A DNA stretch of 9,269 nt from JBDSGC01 sp046594105 (lineage in GTDB: Bacteria; Acidobacteriota; Thermoanaerobaculia; Gp7-AA8): assembly GCA_046594105.1 (NCBI GenBank), contig JBKJQB010000120.1, positions 1 through 9,269 of the forward strand, given 5' to 3'. A program made the position numbers and the translations under genes. The notes beneath the pieces are model-generated. The model was not told where the DNA came from and made no database searches. It worked only from the letters and a program-made list of their open reading frames with translations. The first letter of the stretch is position 1; each line of letters begins with the position of its first letter. Below are positions 1-7,936 of this stretch, piece by piece.

Positions 1-2
1 CC

Positions 3-3000
3 ATCACCTACAACTCCGGATCGCAGATCAACAACAGCGGCACCTTCAACCTGGCCGGCGACGTCGGCTTGAGCGGCTGTTGCTATCCGCCGAGCCTCAT
101 CTTCACCAACAGCGGAAACGTGACCAAGAGCAGTGGCACCGGCACGTCAGTGATGAGCGCCAACGTCACTGTGGTCAACAACGGAATCTTCGACATCCAG
201 CAGGGCGAGATTTCGGCGAACACATTCTCGCAATCGGCCGGCGGCACTCTCAAACTCCGCCTCGGCGGCATCACCCCTCTCACGCAGCACTCCCGACTCT
301 CGCTCGCGAGTAACCCGTCGCTCAACGGCAACCTCACCGTCACACTCGCAACCGGTTACACCCCGGCGCCGAGCGACACCTACCTCATCGTTCCCATCAC
401 CGGCGGCACGAAGACTGGCGATTTCCTCACGCGCACCTACCCCGCGCTTCCGACGGGGATGTCGTGGACCGATAACTACGACACCGCAGGCCTCCACCTC
501 AACGCGACCGGCGCGGCCTGCGGAACGATCGCGATCGCGCCTTCGACACTTCCGAACGCGACGCAGAACAGCGCTTACAGTCAATCGCTCGCGGGGAGTG
601 GCGGCACCCCGCCTTACAGTTTCACACTGGTCAGCGGCACCCTGCCGGCCGGTCTCACGCTCTCGGTGTCGGGGACGATCTCCGGAACCCCAACCACGGC
701 CGGCACTTCCACCTTCGCCATCCAGGCGACCGACGGAAACCTCTGCACGGCGACGCAGAGTTACACGCTCATCGTCACCTGCGCTGCCCCGATCGCAACG
801 ACGACCACGCCGAACATCTGTGCGGGCGGAACGATCTCGCTCAGCGCGAGCACCATCGCAGGTGCCACTTACAGCTGGACTGGCCCGAACACCTTTACTT
901 CCACGCTGCAGAACCCCACGATCACAAACGCGACCACCGCGGCCTCCGGCATTTACTCGGTGACGGCAACGGTCGGCACTTGCACGTCGGCCCCGGCGAC
1001 GGTCTCAGTGACGGTCAACCCGACACCGAACGCGACGATCACGGCTCCGGCCAGTGTTTGTGCCAATGCCAGCAGCAGCGCGAGCATCACGCCGGCCTCG
1101 GGCGCCACCTATACCTGGACTGCGACCAATGCCACCATCGGCAGCGGACAGGGAACCAACTCGATCATCTTTACCGCGGGCCCGACCGGTCCGATCACGC
1201 TCAACGTCACGGTCACGGCGAATGGATGCAGCACCAGCGGCAGCGCGAGCGTCGCGGTCGGCGCGTTCACTCCGACCGTCACCGCCAGCGGAGCGACGAC
1301 CTTCTGCGCGGGCGGGAGCGTGACGCTCACCTCCTCGGCCGCGAGCAGCTATCAGTGGCTCAACGGCGCGACACCGATCACCGGCGCGACCGCGCAAACG
1401 CTCCTGGTCAACGCCTCGGGCAGCTACACCGTGCAGGCGAATAACGGATCCTGCAGCGGCACTTCCGCAGCGATGACGGTCACGGTCAATCCTGCGGCTG
1501 CGACTCCCGTGGTCACCCCCAGCGGGCCCACCACCTTCTGCGCGGGCGGCAGCGTCCTCCTCGATGCCGGCCCAGGCTACGCCAGCTACTCATGGTCCAG
1601 CGGCGCAACAACGCAGTCGATCACGGTCACAACCAGCGGCTCCTATACCGTCACTGTGACCAATGCCTCCGGCTGCCCGGCGACATCGTCTCCCACTGCG
1701 GTCACGGTCAACCCGCAGCCGAACGCGACGATCACTGCGACCACTAGCGTCTGCGCGAATGCCATCAGCAGCGCCAGCGTCACCGCGACCACGGGCGCCA
1801 CCTATACCTGGACTGCCACCAACGCCACCATCGGCAGCGGACAGGGAACCAACTCGATCACCTTTACCGCCGGCCCGACCGGCCCGATCACGCTCAACGT
1901 CACGGTCACGGCGAATGGATGCAGCAACAGCGGCAGTGCGAGCGTCGCGGTCGGCGCGTTCACTCCGACGATCACCGCGAGCGGACCGACCACCTTCTGC
2001 GCCGGCGCGAGCGTGACACTCACTTCCTCAACCGCGAGCAGCTATCAGTGGCTCAACGGCGGGACACCGATCACCGGCGCCACCGCGCAGACGCTCCTGG
2101 TCAACGCCTCGGGCAGCTACACCGTGCAGGCGAGTAACGGATCCTGCTCGGGAACTTCCTCGGCGACCACCGTCACGGTCAATCCGGCGCCCGCAACTCC
2201 CGTCATCACGGCGAGCGGACCGACCACCTTCTGCGCACCCGGTAGCGTGACTCTCGATGCCGGCCCAGGCTACGCCACCTACTCATGGTCCAGCGGAGCA
2301 ACAACGCAGGCGATCACGGTCAACAGCAGCGGCTCGTATTCCGTCACCGTCACCAATGCCTCCGGCTGCCCGGCGACCTCGTCTCCCACTGCGGTCACGG
2401 TCAACCCGCAGCCGAACGCGACGATCAGCGCTCCCACCAGCGTCTGCGCGAATGCCATCAGCAGCGCCAGCGTCACCGCGACCGCGGGCGCCTCCTATAC
2501 CTGGACTGCGACCAACGCCACCATCGGCAGCGGACAGGGAACCAACTCGATCACCTTTACCGCCGGTCCGACCGGCCCGATCACCTTGAACGTCACGGTC
2601 GGGGCGAATGGGTGCAGCACCAGCGGCAGCGCGAGCGTCGCGGTCGGCGCGTTCACTCCGACGATCACCGCGAGCGGACCGACGACCTTCTGCACCGGGG
2701 CGAGCGTGACGCTCACTTCCTCAACCGCGAGCAGCTATCAGTGGCTCAACGGCGGGACACCGATCACCGGCGCCACCGCGCAGACGCTCCTGGTCAACGC
2801 CTCGGGCAGCTACACCGTGCAGGCGAGCAACGGAACGTGCAGTGGCACCTCCGCAGCGATGACGGTCACTGCCAGCGCTCCCCCCACCGTCACCATCAGC
2901 GGACCGTCCTCGGTATGCCTTGGATCGAGCGCCACGCTCGACGCCGGCGCGTTCGCCTCCTACGCATGGTCGACCGGTGCCACCACGCGCACCATTACGG

Positions 3001-6000
3001 TCACGCCGTCCACAACCACCACGTACGGCGTCACCGTGACTGACCTCAACGGATGCACGGCCACCGCATCGCAAAGCGTCGCAGTGGCGAGCACCGGGAG
3101 CACCTTCATCGCCACCTCTCCCTCGGTCACTGCCGGATCGGTCAACAACACAGCTTCCGTGGTCCCCGGCCCGGCCGGTTCGACCTACTCATGGACCGTG
3201 ACCGGCGGCACCATCACTTCCGGCGATGGCACGCCGAGCATCACCTGGACTGCCGGCATCACCACCGCGGCGACCATTGCCGTGAATGTTGCCTCCGGCA
3301 GCTGTACCTCGCTGGGAACGGTGACGGTCAACATCTTCGGAGCTGACCTCGCACTCTCGGCCAGTGCCTCCCCGGCCAGCGTCAGCGCGGGCGGAACGGC
3401 CACCTTCACCTTCTCGGTGCTCAACAACGGTCCGACCGTCGCTCAGAACGTCGGCGTGGACTTCGTGCTCTCCAATGCGACGCTGGTTTCCGCGACCGGG
3501 CAGGGTTGGTCCTGCACGCCGCAGGGCGGACATGAGATCTGCTTTGCGGCCGGTCTGGGACTGGGACCCGCAGCGCCCATCACTGTCACGACGACCGCCG
3601 GATCGAATGGCGCCAGCGCCAGCGCCACCATCTCTTCATCGACGTCCGATCGCGACGCCAGCAACAACTCGGCGTCCGCGGCAGTGGTGATCAGCGGGCC
3701 GACCAGTTCCTGCCCCTCCAAGGCGCCCACCCTACTGGCGCCGGCCAACGCCGCGGCAAACCTGTTCAGCCCGATCACTTTCTCGTGGAGCGCCGCTCCG
3801 GGAGCGACGGGGTATCGCCTGTGGCTTGCTCTCGACAACGGCGCGGCGCAGGACGCGGGACAGACCGACGCCGCCACCACCACTCTGGCTCTGTCTCTGA
3901 ACGCAAACAACGTGCTGTGGTACGTCGAAGCAATCTTCTTGAAGTGTCCCTCGCTCAATTCGGACTCGTTCACCTTCACCATCCAGCACGACCTCTGCGC
4001 TGATCGAAACCCGGCCAATCTGATCGCGCCGGTGGACGGGTCCACCGCACCTTCCTCGTCGCTCGAATTCCGCTGGACGCCTTCGTCGCACGCGGACGGC
4101 TACAGGGTCTGGGTATCGATCGACCAGACCGATTTCGCCGCGCTCAATACCGCATCTACCGCCACCAGCCTGAACGCCACCATCGGGAGCGGCAAGGTGG
4201 AGTGGTATGTCGAGTCCCTGTTCAACGGATGTCCTTCGACCGAGTCGCAGCATCGGATCGTCAACGTCCCGCTGGCAACGAACTGCGGCAGCAATCTCTC
4301 CGCGGTTCCTCTCTCTCCCGGGAAAGGTGCGGTGGAGACAACCGGGGCAGCCGATTTCATCTGGACCGCGGCGCCAGGCGCAATCGAATATCAGATCTGG
4401 CTCGGCCTGAAGGGATCCATCCCCTCTCTGCTGGGGTCGACCCAGACTACCTCGTTGCATCGCAACATTCCGGCCGGCGAACTGGAGTGGTTCGTCCGTA
4501 CGCTGTTCAACGGATGCCCGGCACTGGACTCGGCCAAGGTTGCCTTCTCGTACACTCCGCCTGCAGCGTGCAACGGCACCGCCGCGATCCTCACCGAGCC
4601 GGGCGACAGCGTCACGACCACGACCCCAATCGATTTCCGGTGGAGTGTGGTGCCCTCTGCCAAGCAGTTCAAAGTGTGGATCTCCGTCAATCACGCGCCG
4701 TTCACTCTGTTGGGCACGACCAGCGCTTCCCGTCTCGATCGGCAGACCGTACCGGTGGGAGCGATCGACTGGTATGTCGAATCGATCTTCGATGGCTGTT
4801 CCGCTCAACAGTCGACCACCGGCTCCTTCACGGTCGTTCCCCCGCCACCTCCGTGTCAGGTGCCCGATGCACCCTCGCCGCGCGCGGATGCGACGGTGTC
4901 CTCGAAGGTCAACTTCAGGATTCGCTGGTCGTCAATCTTCAATGCGTCCGGATACGAGATCCAGGAATCGTCGTCGGCCGCCTTCACCGTCAGCGATTCG
5001 AAGACGGTGAGCGAGCACGAGCTCAGCTTCCAGCATCCGAACACCGGCAAGGCGCCGGCGATCTACTACTACCGCGTTCGCGCCGTCAGTGCGTGCAACG
5101 GCGAGCGAAGCCTCTTCTCCGCAACCGTACCGGTTAGCGTGCTGCCCGAGTCCACAGACGGCTCCTCGCCTGCCGATGATCCCCAGAAGACTCACCATCG
5201 CATCACCCTTGGCGGCAATGGTCCCTCGGTCAACGGGTTCGTGCCGGCAGCAGCGGGAACCACCTTCGTGGCCACCGCCGACAAACCCTGGCTGACCATC
5301 ACGCCCTCGAGCGGGGTGATCCCGCCGTCTGGCATCGATCTCGATGTCACCGCGGATCCGAGTGGGCTGCCCATCGGCAGCAGCACCGGCAGCGTCCACA
5401 TCACCTTCGGATCGACGACCTCGGGGGCCAAGAGCCCGAAGGGCGATCCTCCCACCTCGACCACCAACATCTCGGTGAGCCTGGTGCAGCCGGTTGCGCC
5501 GAAGCCGAAGAACACGCCTCCACCCGATGCGCTGATCATTCCGGCTGTGGCCCACGCTGATGGCCTCCACGCGACGTACCAGTCCGACGTTCGCGTGACC
5601 AACACATCGACCACCACGCTCAAGTACCAGCTCACCTTCACGCCGACCGGCGATGAGGGGATCAAACAGAGCAAGCAGTCGACCATCGACGTCGCGCCGG
5701 GCAGAACGGTCGGTCTCGACGACGTGCTCGACTCGTGGTTTGGGGCCAGCGCCTCGGTTCACGGCGCATCCGGGATGCTGGAGATCCGCCCGCTCAATGC
5801 GACGTCTTCTTCCACCAGCAGCAAGGCCGTGTCCGGCCTGGCCAATCTGGTGACCTTCGCTGGAAGCCGCACCTACAACGTGACCGGAAACGGAACTCTC
5901 GGTCAGTACGTGCCCGCGGTGCCCTTCGCCAACTTCATCGGCCGGTCCACGGATGCGACCAAGCCTTCCATCCTGAGCCTGCAGCAGGTCTCCCAGTCAT

Positions 6001-6977
6001 CCGCGTTCCGCACCAACCTCGGGCTGGTCGAAGGCTCGGGTGAGCCGGCCAGCGTGCTGGTCAGCGTCTTCAACGCCGGCGGGCAGAAGCTCACCTCGTT
6101 CAACCAGAACCTGCAGGGCGGCCAGCATCTGCAGCTCAACGGAGTTCTCGCATCCAGGAACGTCAGCGTGACCGACGGACGGATCGCGGTGCAGGTCCTC
6201 TCACCGGGAGGCAAGGTCACCGCTTACGCCTCAGTCATCGACAACCAGACCAACGATCCGATGCTGGTCTCGGCGGTTCCGCTTAACGTCAAGGGCTCGG
6301 CGAGCTATGTGTTGCCGGGGATGACCGACATCAGCAGCAACATCGCCAGGCAGCAGACGGACGTGCGGCTCTTCAATGCCTCCTCCAACCCTGTGAGCAC
6401 GACGCTTTCGTTCTATCCCGAGGGCGGGGGGAGTACGCAGACGCGGGAGATGACCCTGGCTGCGGGCGAGGTCAAGACGATCAATAGCGCGGTGCAGTCG
6501 CTGTTTGGGATCAGCAATGCCAACGGCGCGCTCCACGTCGACACGGCGTCACCCGTGAACCTGGTGGCCACAGCGCGGACTTACAACCAGACGGATCAGG
6601 GAACGTACGGCCAGTTCATCGAGGCAGTCACTCCGGCCGATGCCGCCTCGAAAGGAACGCGCGCGCTGCAGATCCTGAACATCGAAGAATCGAACCGCTA
6701 TCACAGCGACATCGGGTTGGCCGAGGTCAGCGGTAAGTCCGCAAAGGTGGAGGTCAGCGTCACCTCGTCGGACGCGAAGTTCGCCGTAAACACGGTCGTC
6801 GATCTCGGAGCGAATCAAGTAAGCACGTTCCGGCAACTGCTCAAAGGAGTGGGATTGGACAACACCTACAACGCCAGGGTCACCGTGCGCGTCATCGACG
6901 GCGAAGGGAAGGTCACCGCCTACGGCTCAGTCACCGACGCCCGGACCAACGACCCGACCTTCATTCCAGCCCAATAA
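3..6977 (+). CDS. Giant modular secreted/surface protein, 5'-truncated by window edge
   Basis: The reading frame is open from base 3 to the TAA at 6975-6977, giving about 2,324 residues. The true start and any signal peptide lie to the left; the TTG at 69 is internal. Domains by base: Asn/Gly-rich beta-helix-like repeats (3-500); putative Ig (He_PIG-like, motif LPAGLTL...GTISGTPTTAG, 519-779); an Ig/PKD-like module (780-1025); a 693-bp tandem array of three-module units (1026-3104); another PKD-like module (about 3090-3341); a DUF11-like domain (3342-3707); five FN3-like modules (3708-5150); a BACON-like domain (about 5190-5500, with PWLTITPSSG); a Pro-rich linker; and a duplicated C-terminal beta-sandwich module (5517-6974). 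Most modules carry two Cys, which suggests disulfides and export. No C-terminal membrane anchor, LPXTG motif, autotransporter barrel or type IX sorting domain is visible. No catalytic domain is recognised, so an adhesive or structural surface role is inferred only from architecture. Confidence 0.93.
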   Translation: MTYNSGSQINNSGTFNLAGDVGLSGCCYPPSLIFTNSGNVTKSSGTGTSVMSANVTVVNNGIFDIQQGEISANTFSQSAGGTLKLRLGGITPLTQHSRLSLASNPSLNGNLTVTLATGYTPAPSDTYLIVPITGGTKTGDFLTRTYPALPTGMSWTDNYDTAGLHLNATGAACGTIAIAPSTLPNATQNSAYSQSLAGSGGTPPYSFTLVSGTLPAGLTLSVSGTISGTPTTAGTSTFAIQATDGNLCTATQSYTLIVTCAAPIATTTTPNICAGGTISLSASTIAGATYSWTGPNTFTSTLQNPTITNATTAASGIYSVTATVGTCTSAPATVSVTVNPTPNATITAPASVCANASSSASITPASGATYTWTATNATIGSGQGTNSIIFTAGPTGPITLNVTVTANGCSTSGSASVAVGAFTPTVTASGATTFCAGGSVTLTSSAASSYQWLNGATPITGATAQTLLVNASGSYTVQANNGSCSGTSAAMTVTVNPAAATPVVTPSGPTTFCAGGSVLLDAGPGYASYSWSSGATTQSITVTTSGSYTVTVTNASGCPATSSPTAVTVNPQPNATITATTSVCANAISSASVTATTGATYTWTATNATIGSGQGTNSITFTAGPTGPITLNVTVTANGCSNSGSASVAVGAFTPTITASGPTTFCAGASVTLTSSTASSYQWLNGGTPITGATAQTLLVNASGSYTVQASNGSCSGTSSATTVTVNPAPATPVITASGPTTFCAPGSVTLDAGPGYATYSWSSGATTQAITVNSSGSYSVTVTNASGCPATSSPTAVTVNPQPNATISAPTSVCANAISSASVTATAGASYTWTATNATIGSGQGTNSITFTAGPTGPITLNVTVGANGCSTSGSASVAVGAFTPTITASGPTTFCTGASVTLTSSTASSYQWLNGGTPITGATAQTLLVNASGSYTVQASNGTCSGTSAAMTVTASAPPTVTISGPSSVCLGSSATLDAGAFASYAWSTGATTRTITVTPSTTTTYGVTVTDLNGCTATASQSVAVASTGSTFIATSPSVTAGSVNNTASVVPGPAGSTYSWTVTGGTITSGDGTPSITWTAGITTAATIAVNVASGSCTSLGTVTVNIFGADLALSASASPASVSAGGTATFTFSVLNNGPTVAQNVGVDFVLSNATLVSATGQGWSCTPQGGHEICFAAGLGLGPAAPITVTTTAGSNGASASATISSSTSDRDASNNSASAAVVISGPTSSCPSKAPTLLAPANAAANLFSPITFSWSAAPGATGYRLWLALDNGAAQDAGQTDAATTTLALSLNANNVLWYVEAIFLKCPSLNSDSFTFTIQHDLCADRNPANLIAPVDGSTAPSSSLEFRWTPSSHADGYRVWVSIDQTDFAALNTASTATSLNATIGSGKVEWYVESLFNGCPSTESQHRIVNVPLATNCGSNLSAVPLSPGKGAVETTGAADFIWTAAPGAIEYQIWLGLKGSIPSLLGSTQTTSLHRNIPAGELEWFVRTLFNGCPALDSAKVAFSYTPPAACNGTAAILTEPGDSVTTTTPIDFRWSVVPSAKQFKVWISVNHAPFTLLGTTSASRLDRQTVPVGAIDWYVESIFDGCSAQQSTTGSFTVVPPPPPCQVPDAPSPRADATVSSKVNFRIRWSSIFNASGYEIQESSSAAFTVSDSKTVSEHELSFQHPNTGKAPAIYYYRVRAVSACNGERSLFSATVPVSVLPESTDGSSPADDPQKTHHRITLGGNGPSVNGFVPAAAGTTFVATADKPWLTITPSSGVIPPSGIDLDVTADPSGLPIGSSTGSVHITFGSTTSGAKSPKGDPPTSTTNISVSLVQPVAPKPKNTPPPDALIIPAVAHADGLHATYQSDVRVTNTSTTTLKYQLTFTPTGDEGIKQSKQSTIDVAPGRTVGLDDVLDSWFGASASVHGASGMLEIRPLNATSSSTSSKAVSGLANLVTFAGSRTYNVTGNGTLGQYVPAVPFANFIGRSTDATKPSILSLQQVSQSSAFRTNLGLVEGSGEPASVLVSVFNAGGQKLTSFNQNLQGGQHLQLNGVLASRNVSVTDGRIAVQVLSPGGKVTAYASVIDNQTNDPMLVSAVPLNVKGSASYVLPGMTDISSNIARQQTDVRLFNASSNPVSTTLSFYPEGGGSTQTREMTLAAGEVKTINSAVQSLFGISNANGALHVDTASPVNLVATARTYNQTDQGTYGQFIEAVTPADAASKGTRALQILNIEESNRYHSDIGLAEVSGKSAKVEVSVTSSDAKFAVNTVVDLGANQVSTFRQLLKGVGLDNTYNARVTVRVIDGEGKVTAYGSVTDARTNDPTFIPAQ
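1026..3104 (+). repeat. 693-bp in-frame tandem repeat, three units (third partly diverged)
   Basis: Units start at 1026, 1719 and 2412, each at a Pro-Asn-Ala-Thr-Ile codon run, so the spacing is exactly 693 bp (231 codons). Each unit encodes a PKD-like module of about 80 residues (VCAN...TYTWTATNATIGSGQG...NGCS) and two Ig-like modules of about 75 residues (TTFCAG...YQWLNG...GSCSGTS and TTFCA...DAGPGYA.YSWSSGATTQ...SGCPATS), with two Cys per module. Long DNA stretches are near-identical between units, especially units 2 and 3. The first two modules of units 2 and 3 differ at only about eight residues in roughly 147. The third module of unit 3, from about 2870, is clearly diverged (VCLGSSATLDAG...YAWSTGATT). 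This suggests recent expansion or homogenisation of a 231-residue cassette. Confidence 0.95.
3708..5150 (+). repeat. Five tandem FN3-like modules of about 95 residues with paired Cys
   Basis: The first Cys codon of each module is at 3711, 3996, 4284, 4569 and 4854, so the period is 285-288 bp. Modules 1-4 share the pattern Cys...P..G......F.W...P.A..Y.(L/V)W, then WYVE or WFVR, then a second Cys 228-234 bp after the first (KCP, GCP, GCP, GCS). The fifth module (CQVPDAP...RIRWSS...SGYEIQ...YYYRVRAVSACNG) is a more conventional fibronectin-III-like sequence and follows a Pro-rich linker. Unlike the upstream 693-bp array, these copies have diverged strongly in DNA and are recognisable mainly as protein. 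Confidence 0.85.
5517..6974 (+). repeat. Duplicated C-terminal beta-sandwich module (two copies)
   Basis: Two diverged units of about 240 residues follow one another, at roughly 5517-6285 and 6286-6974. Each opens with a short IP or LPG motif and then 'SDVRVTN' or 'TDVRLFN'. Next come a Phe-Tyr/Thr-Pro strand, an Asp/Ser-Leu-Phe/Trp-Phe-Gly segment, 'SRTYN' or 'ARTYN' with 'GTxGQ(Y/F)', and an 'RTNLGL' or 'HSDIGL' half. Each ends 'GKVTAYASVIDNQTNDP' or 'GKVTAYGSVTDARTNDP'. The order is therefore subdomain A-B-A-B. I recall this type of C-terminus from large secreted Acidobacteriota-type proteins, but I know no functional name for it. It ends the protein two residues after Pro-Ala and carries no anchor. 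Confidence 0.8.
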
Positions 6978-7054
6978 CGTTTTGAACTGTCTCTTTCATC
7001 GCTGTCAAAACCCCGAACTGGGTGAATTCACAAAGGGCAACTGTGGAGCACGTT

Positions 7055-7080
7055 GACGGGAGGACTACTCCTTACCCGTC
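7055..7080 (+). promoter_or_regulatory. Hairpin in the leader of the 73-residue membrane protein gene
   Basis: GACGGG at 7055-7060 pairs with CCCGTC at 7075-7080, and the inner AGGA (7061-7064) pairs with TCCT (7069-7072), with a 2-nt TA bulge and a CTAC loop. The stem ends 37 nt before the chosen ATG. No U-run follows, so a canonical intrinsic terminator is unlikely. It could end transcription of the giant gene inefficiently, stabilise the downstream mRNA, or act as a regulatory leader structure. Its function is not established. Confidence 0.35.
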
Positions 7081-7106
7081 TGACATAGACCGACGCAACT
7101 TCTGGG

Positions 7107-7112
7107 AAGGGG
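7107..7112 (+). promoter_or_regulatory. Ribosome binding site AAGGGG that decides the start of the 73-residue protein
   Basis: AAGGGG lies 5 nt before the ATG at 7118 and is a good Shine-Dalgarno match. No comparable site precedes the upstream in-frame GTG at 7022, so the shorter start is preferred. Confidence 0.7.
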
Positions 7113-7117
7113 AAATC

Positions 7118-7339
7118 ATGCTGAAACGCCGCCATGGATCGATAGCAATCCTGCCGATGATGATTGTTGGCTCGATTGGATTGTTGAACCTGATGCAAAG
7201 ACCACGTTTCGCAATGATCCAGACGGTGGATGTTGTCCAGCTCCTTGGGTCCGGAGTCTGCTTTGGTGTCGCGCTTACAGTTCTAATTTTCTGGCTCAGA
7301 AATCGGTCTGCGGAAAAGAGCAGCAACGCGGTCGAGTAG
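7118..7339 (+). CDS. Small two-helix membrane protein, unknown function (73 aa)
   Basis: The ATG at 7118 follows a good ribosome binding site, and the frame ends at TAG 7337-7339. The 73-residue product starts with a basic stretch (MLKRRHG). It has one hydrophobic segment at about residues 8-26 and a second at about 38-60 (VVQLLGSGVCFGVALTVLIF), then a charged tail (RNRSAEKSS). Positive charge at both ends suggests that both termini face the cytoplasm. I do not recognise a named family. It is the only gene on this strand after the giant gene and converges with the next gene on the minus strand. The frame could be opened further upstream to 7022, but the added residues look non-coding and lack a binding site. 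Confidence 0.7.
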   Translation: MLKRRHGSIAILPMMIVGSIGLLNLMQRPRFAMIQTVDVVQLLGSGVCFGVALTVLIFWLRNRSAEKSSNAVE

Positions 7340-7343
7340 CTGC

Positions 7344-7380
7344 CGACGGGACCGACTCCAAAGCAGCCGGTCTCCCGTCG
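7344..7380. terminator. Possible bidirectional terminator hairpin between convergent genes
   Basis: CGACGGGA at 7344-7351 pairs perfectly with TCCCGTCG at 7373-7380. After a 2-nt bulge on the right arm, CCG continues the stem with CGG. It begins 5 nt after the stop of the plus-strand 73-residue gene and lies downstream of the stop of the minus-strand gene ending at 7409. Its position between convergent genes fits a shared terminator. No T-run follows on either strand, so the call rests on position and stem strength. A second 7-bp inverted repeat, TCGCCCA (7378-7384) with TGGGCGA (7397-7403), overlaps its right edge and could be an alternative fold. Confidence 0.45.
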
Positions 7381-7408
7381 CCCATCGACTCGTGTTTGGG
7401 CGATCCGA

Positions 7409-7924
7409 TCAGCAACACGGCGTTGCCCACGCCAGACGATCACCTTGGGCAGGACCGGCGACGAGGCGCATTACGACGTGCCCCAGAGCTACGAGCCCAA
7501 CGTAGATCGCGCAATCTGCGAGAATTGGGGCAAGACCCGACGCGAAGGTCATCCACTGGGGGTACACCGCGGCCACCAGGTAGTCGCGTGGCGGCCCGAT
7601 GATTCCTACTGTGATGAGACACACTGCCATTCCCTGCCTTCCAAACCGTCGGGCGACTCGCCATGTGATCAGATACATCGGAGACAGTGAGATGGCAGCG
7701 CCGAGATAGAAGAGCGCCAGGTCGAACGCTCTGGAGGGCAGCGGAAATTGCCACCAGCCAATCGCCCGACCGAGAAGGCATGCGGCAGCAAAGGCCACTC
7801 CGGCTACTGCCCCGCCCATCAAAGAGCCGAAGGCTCGCCGGGCGGTGGCACGCGTGAAGTACACAGCGGCGATGAACGCAATTGAGTACCCGAACGTCAT
7901 CCAGATGATCTGCTGCGTGGTCAT
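7409..7924 (-). CDS. Five-helix integral membrane protein, unknown function (171 aa)
   Basis: The gene runs from the ATG at 7924-7922 to the TGA at 7411-7409. It encodes 171 residues with hydrophobic segments at about 8-24, 33-55, 67-88, 99-112 and 128-152. Possible signature motifs are GWWQFPLPSRAFD after helix 2, SPMYLITWRVARRFG at helix 3, IGPPRDYL after helix 4, and GHVVMRLVAGPAQGDRLA near the end. I have an impression of similar unnamed proteins in soil bacteria, but I can give no function. There is no strong Shine-Dalgarno sequence before the ATG. The start lies 12 nt after an attC-like site and on the same strand as terC, as expected for a promoterless cassette gene. A second ATG at codon 9 is possible but no better supported. 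No equally clear attC follows this gene. Confidence 0.8.
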   Translation of the reverse strand: MTTQQIIWMTFGYSIAFIAAVYFTRATARRAFGSLMGGAVAGVAFAAACLLGRAIGWWQFPLPSRAFDLALFYLGAAISLSPMYLITWRVARRFGRQGMAVCLITVGIIGPPRDYLVAAVYPQWMTFASGLAPILADCAIYVGLVALGHVVMRLVAGPAQGDRLAWATPCC

Positions 7925-7936
7925 GTGTCTCTGGCC

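Larger units (their letters stand above)
6978..7117. other. Intergenic leader between giant gene and small membrane protein
   Basis: This 140-bp stretch has no convincing gene of its own. The frame of the downstream ORF is open back to a GTG at 7022, but that start has no good ribosome binding site. An AT-rich 7-bp inverted repeat lies just after the giant gene's stop (6979-6985 with 7005-7011) and a GC-rich hairpin lies at 7055-7080. I could not find a sigma-70 promoter with properly spaced boxes; the TTGACG at 7053 lacks a matching -10. Confidence 0.5.

Noticed and set aside
69..71. TTG as start codon of the giant gene
   Set aside because: The same frame is open to the left edge and encodes similar Asn/Gly-rich repeats (e.g. 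NNSGTFNLAGD), so the gene starts outside the window.
1026..3104. CRISPR or non-coding satellite array
   Set aside because: The repeats are 693 bp long, contiguous, in frame and encode Ig/PKD-like modules; there are no short repeats with unique spacers.
3732..4808. Long antisense reading frame opposite the giant gene, and similar long frames at 4932-5762 (minus) and 4202-5137 (plus)
   Set aside because: They are Arg/Gly-rich, show no domain or binding site, and are explained by GC-rich third positions of the real gene.
6979..7011. Terminator after the giant gene (GTTTTGA / TCAAAAC inverted repeat)
   Set aside because: The stem is only 7 bp and AT-rich, with a 19-nt loop and no T-run, so it is too weak to call.
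7053..7090. Sigma-70 promoter with TTGACG at 7053
   Set aside because: At 16-18 bp spacing there is no -10-like hexamer; the TTGACG partly belongs to the hairpin stem.
7385..7445. Second attC-like site at the end of the 171-residue gene
   Set aside because: A GCTGATCGG string resembling the attC right arm is present near the stop on the minus strand, but no RYYYAAC or GTTRRRY boxes with the right spacing were found. It may be a remnant or chance.
7445..7690. Plus-strand reading frames inside 7396-7690
   Set aside because: They oppose the clearly hydrophobic 171-residue membrane protein, lack binding sites and have no recognisable features.
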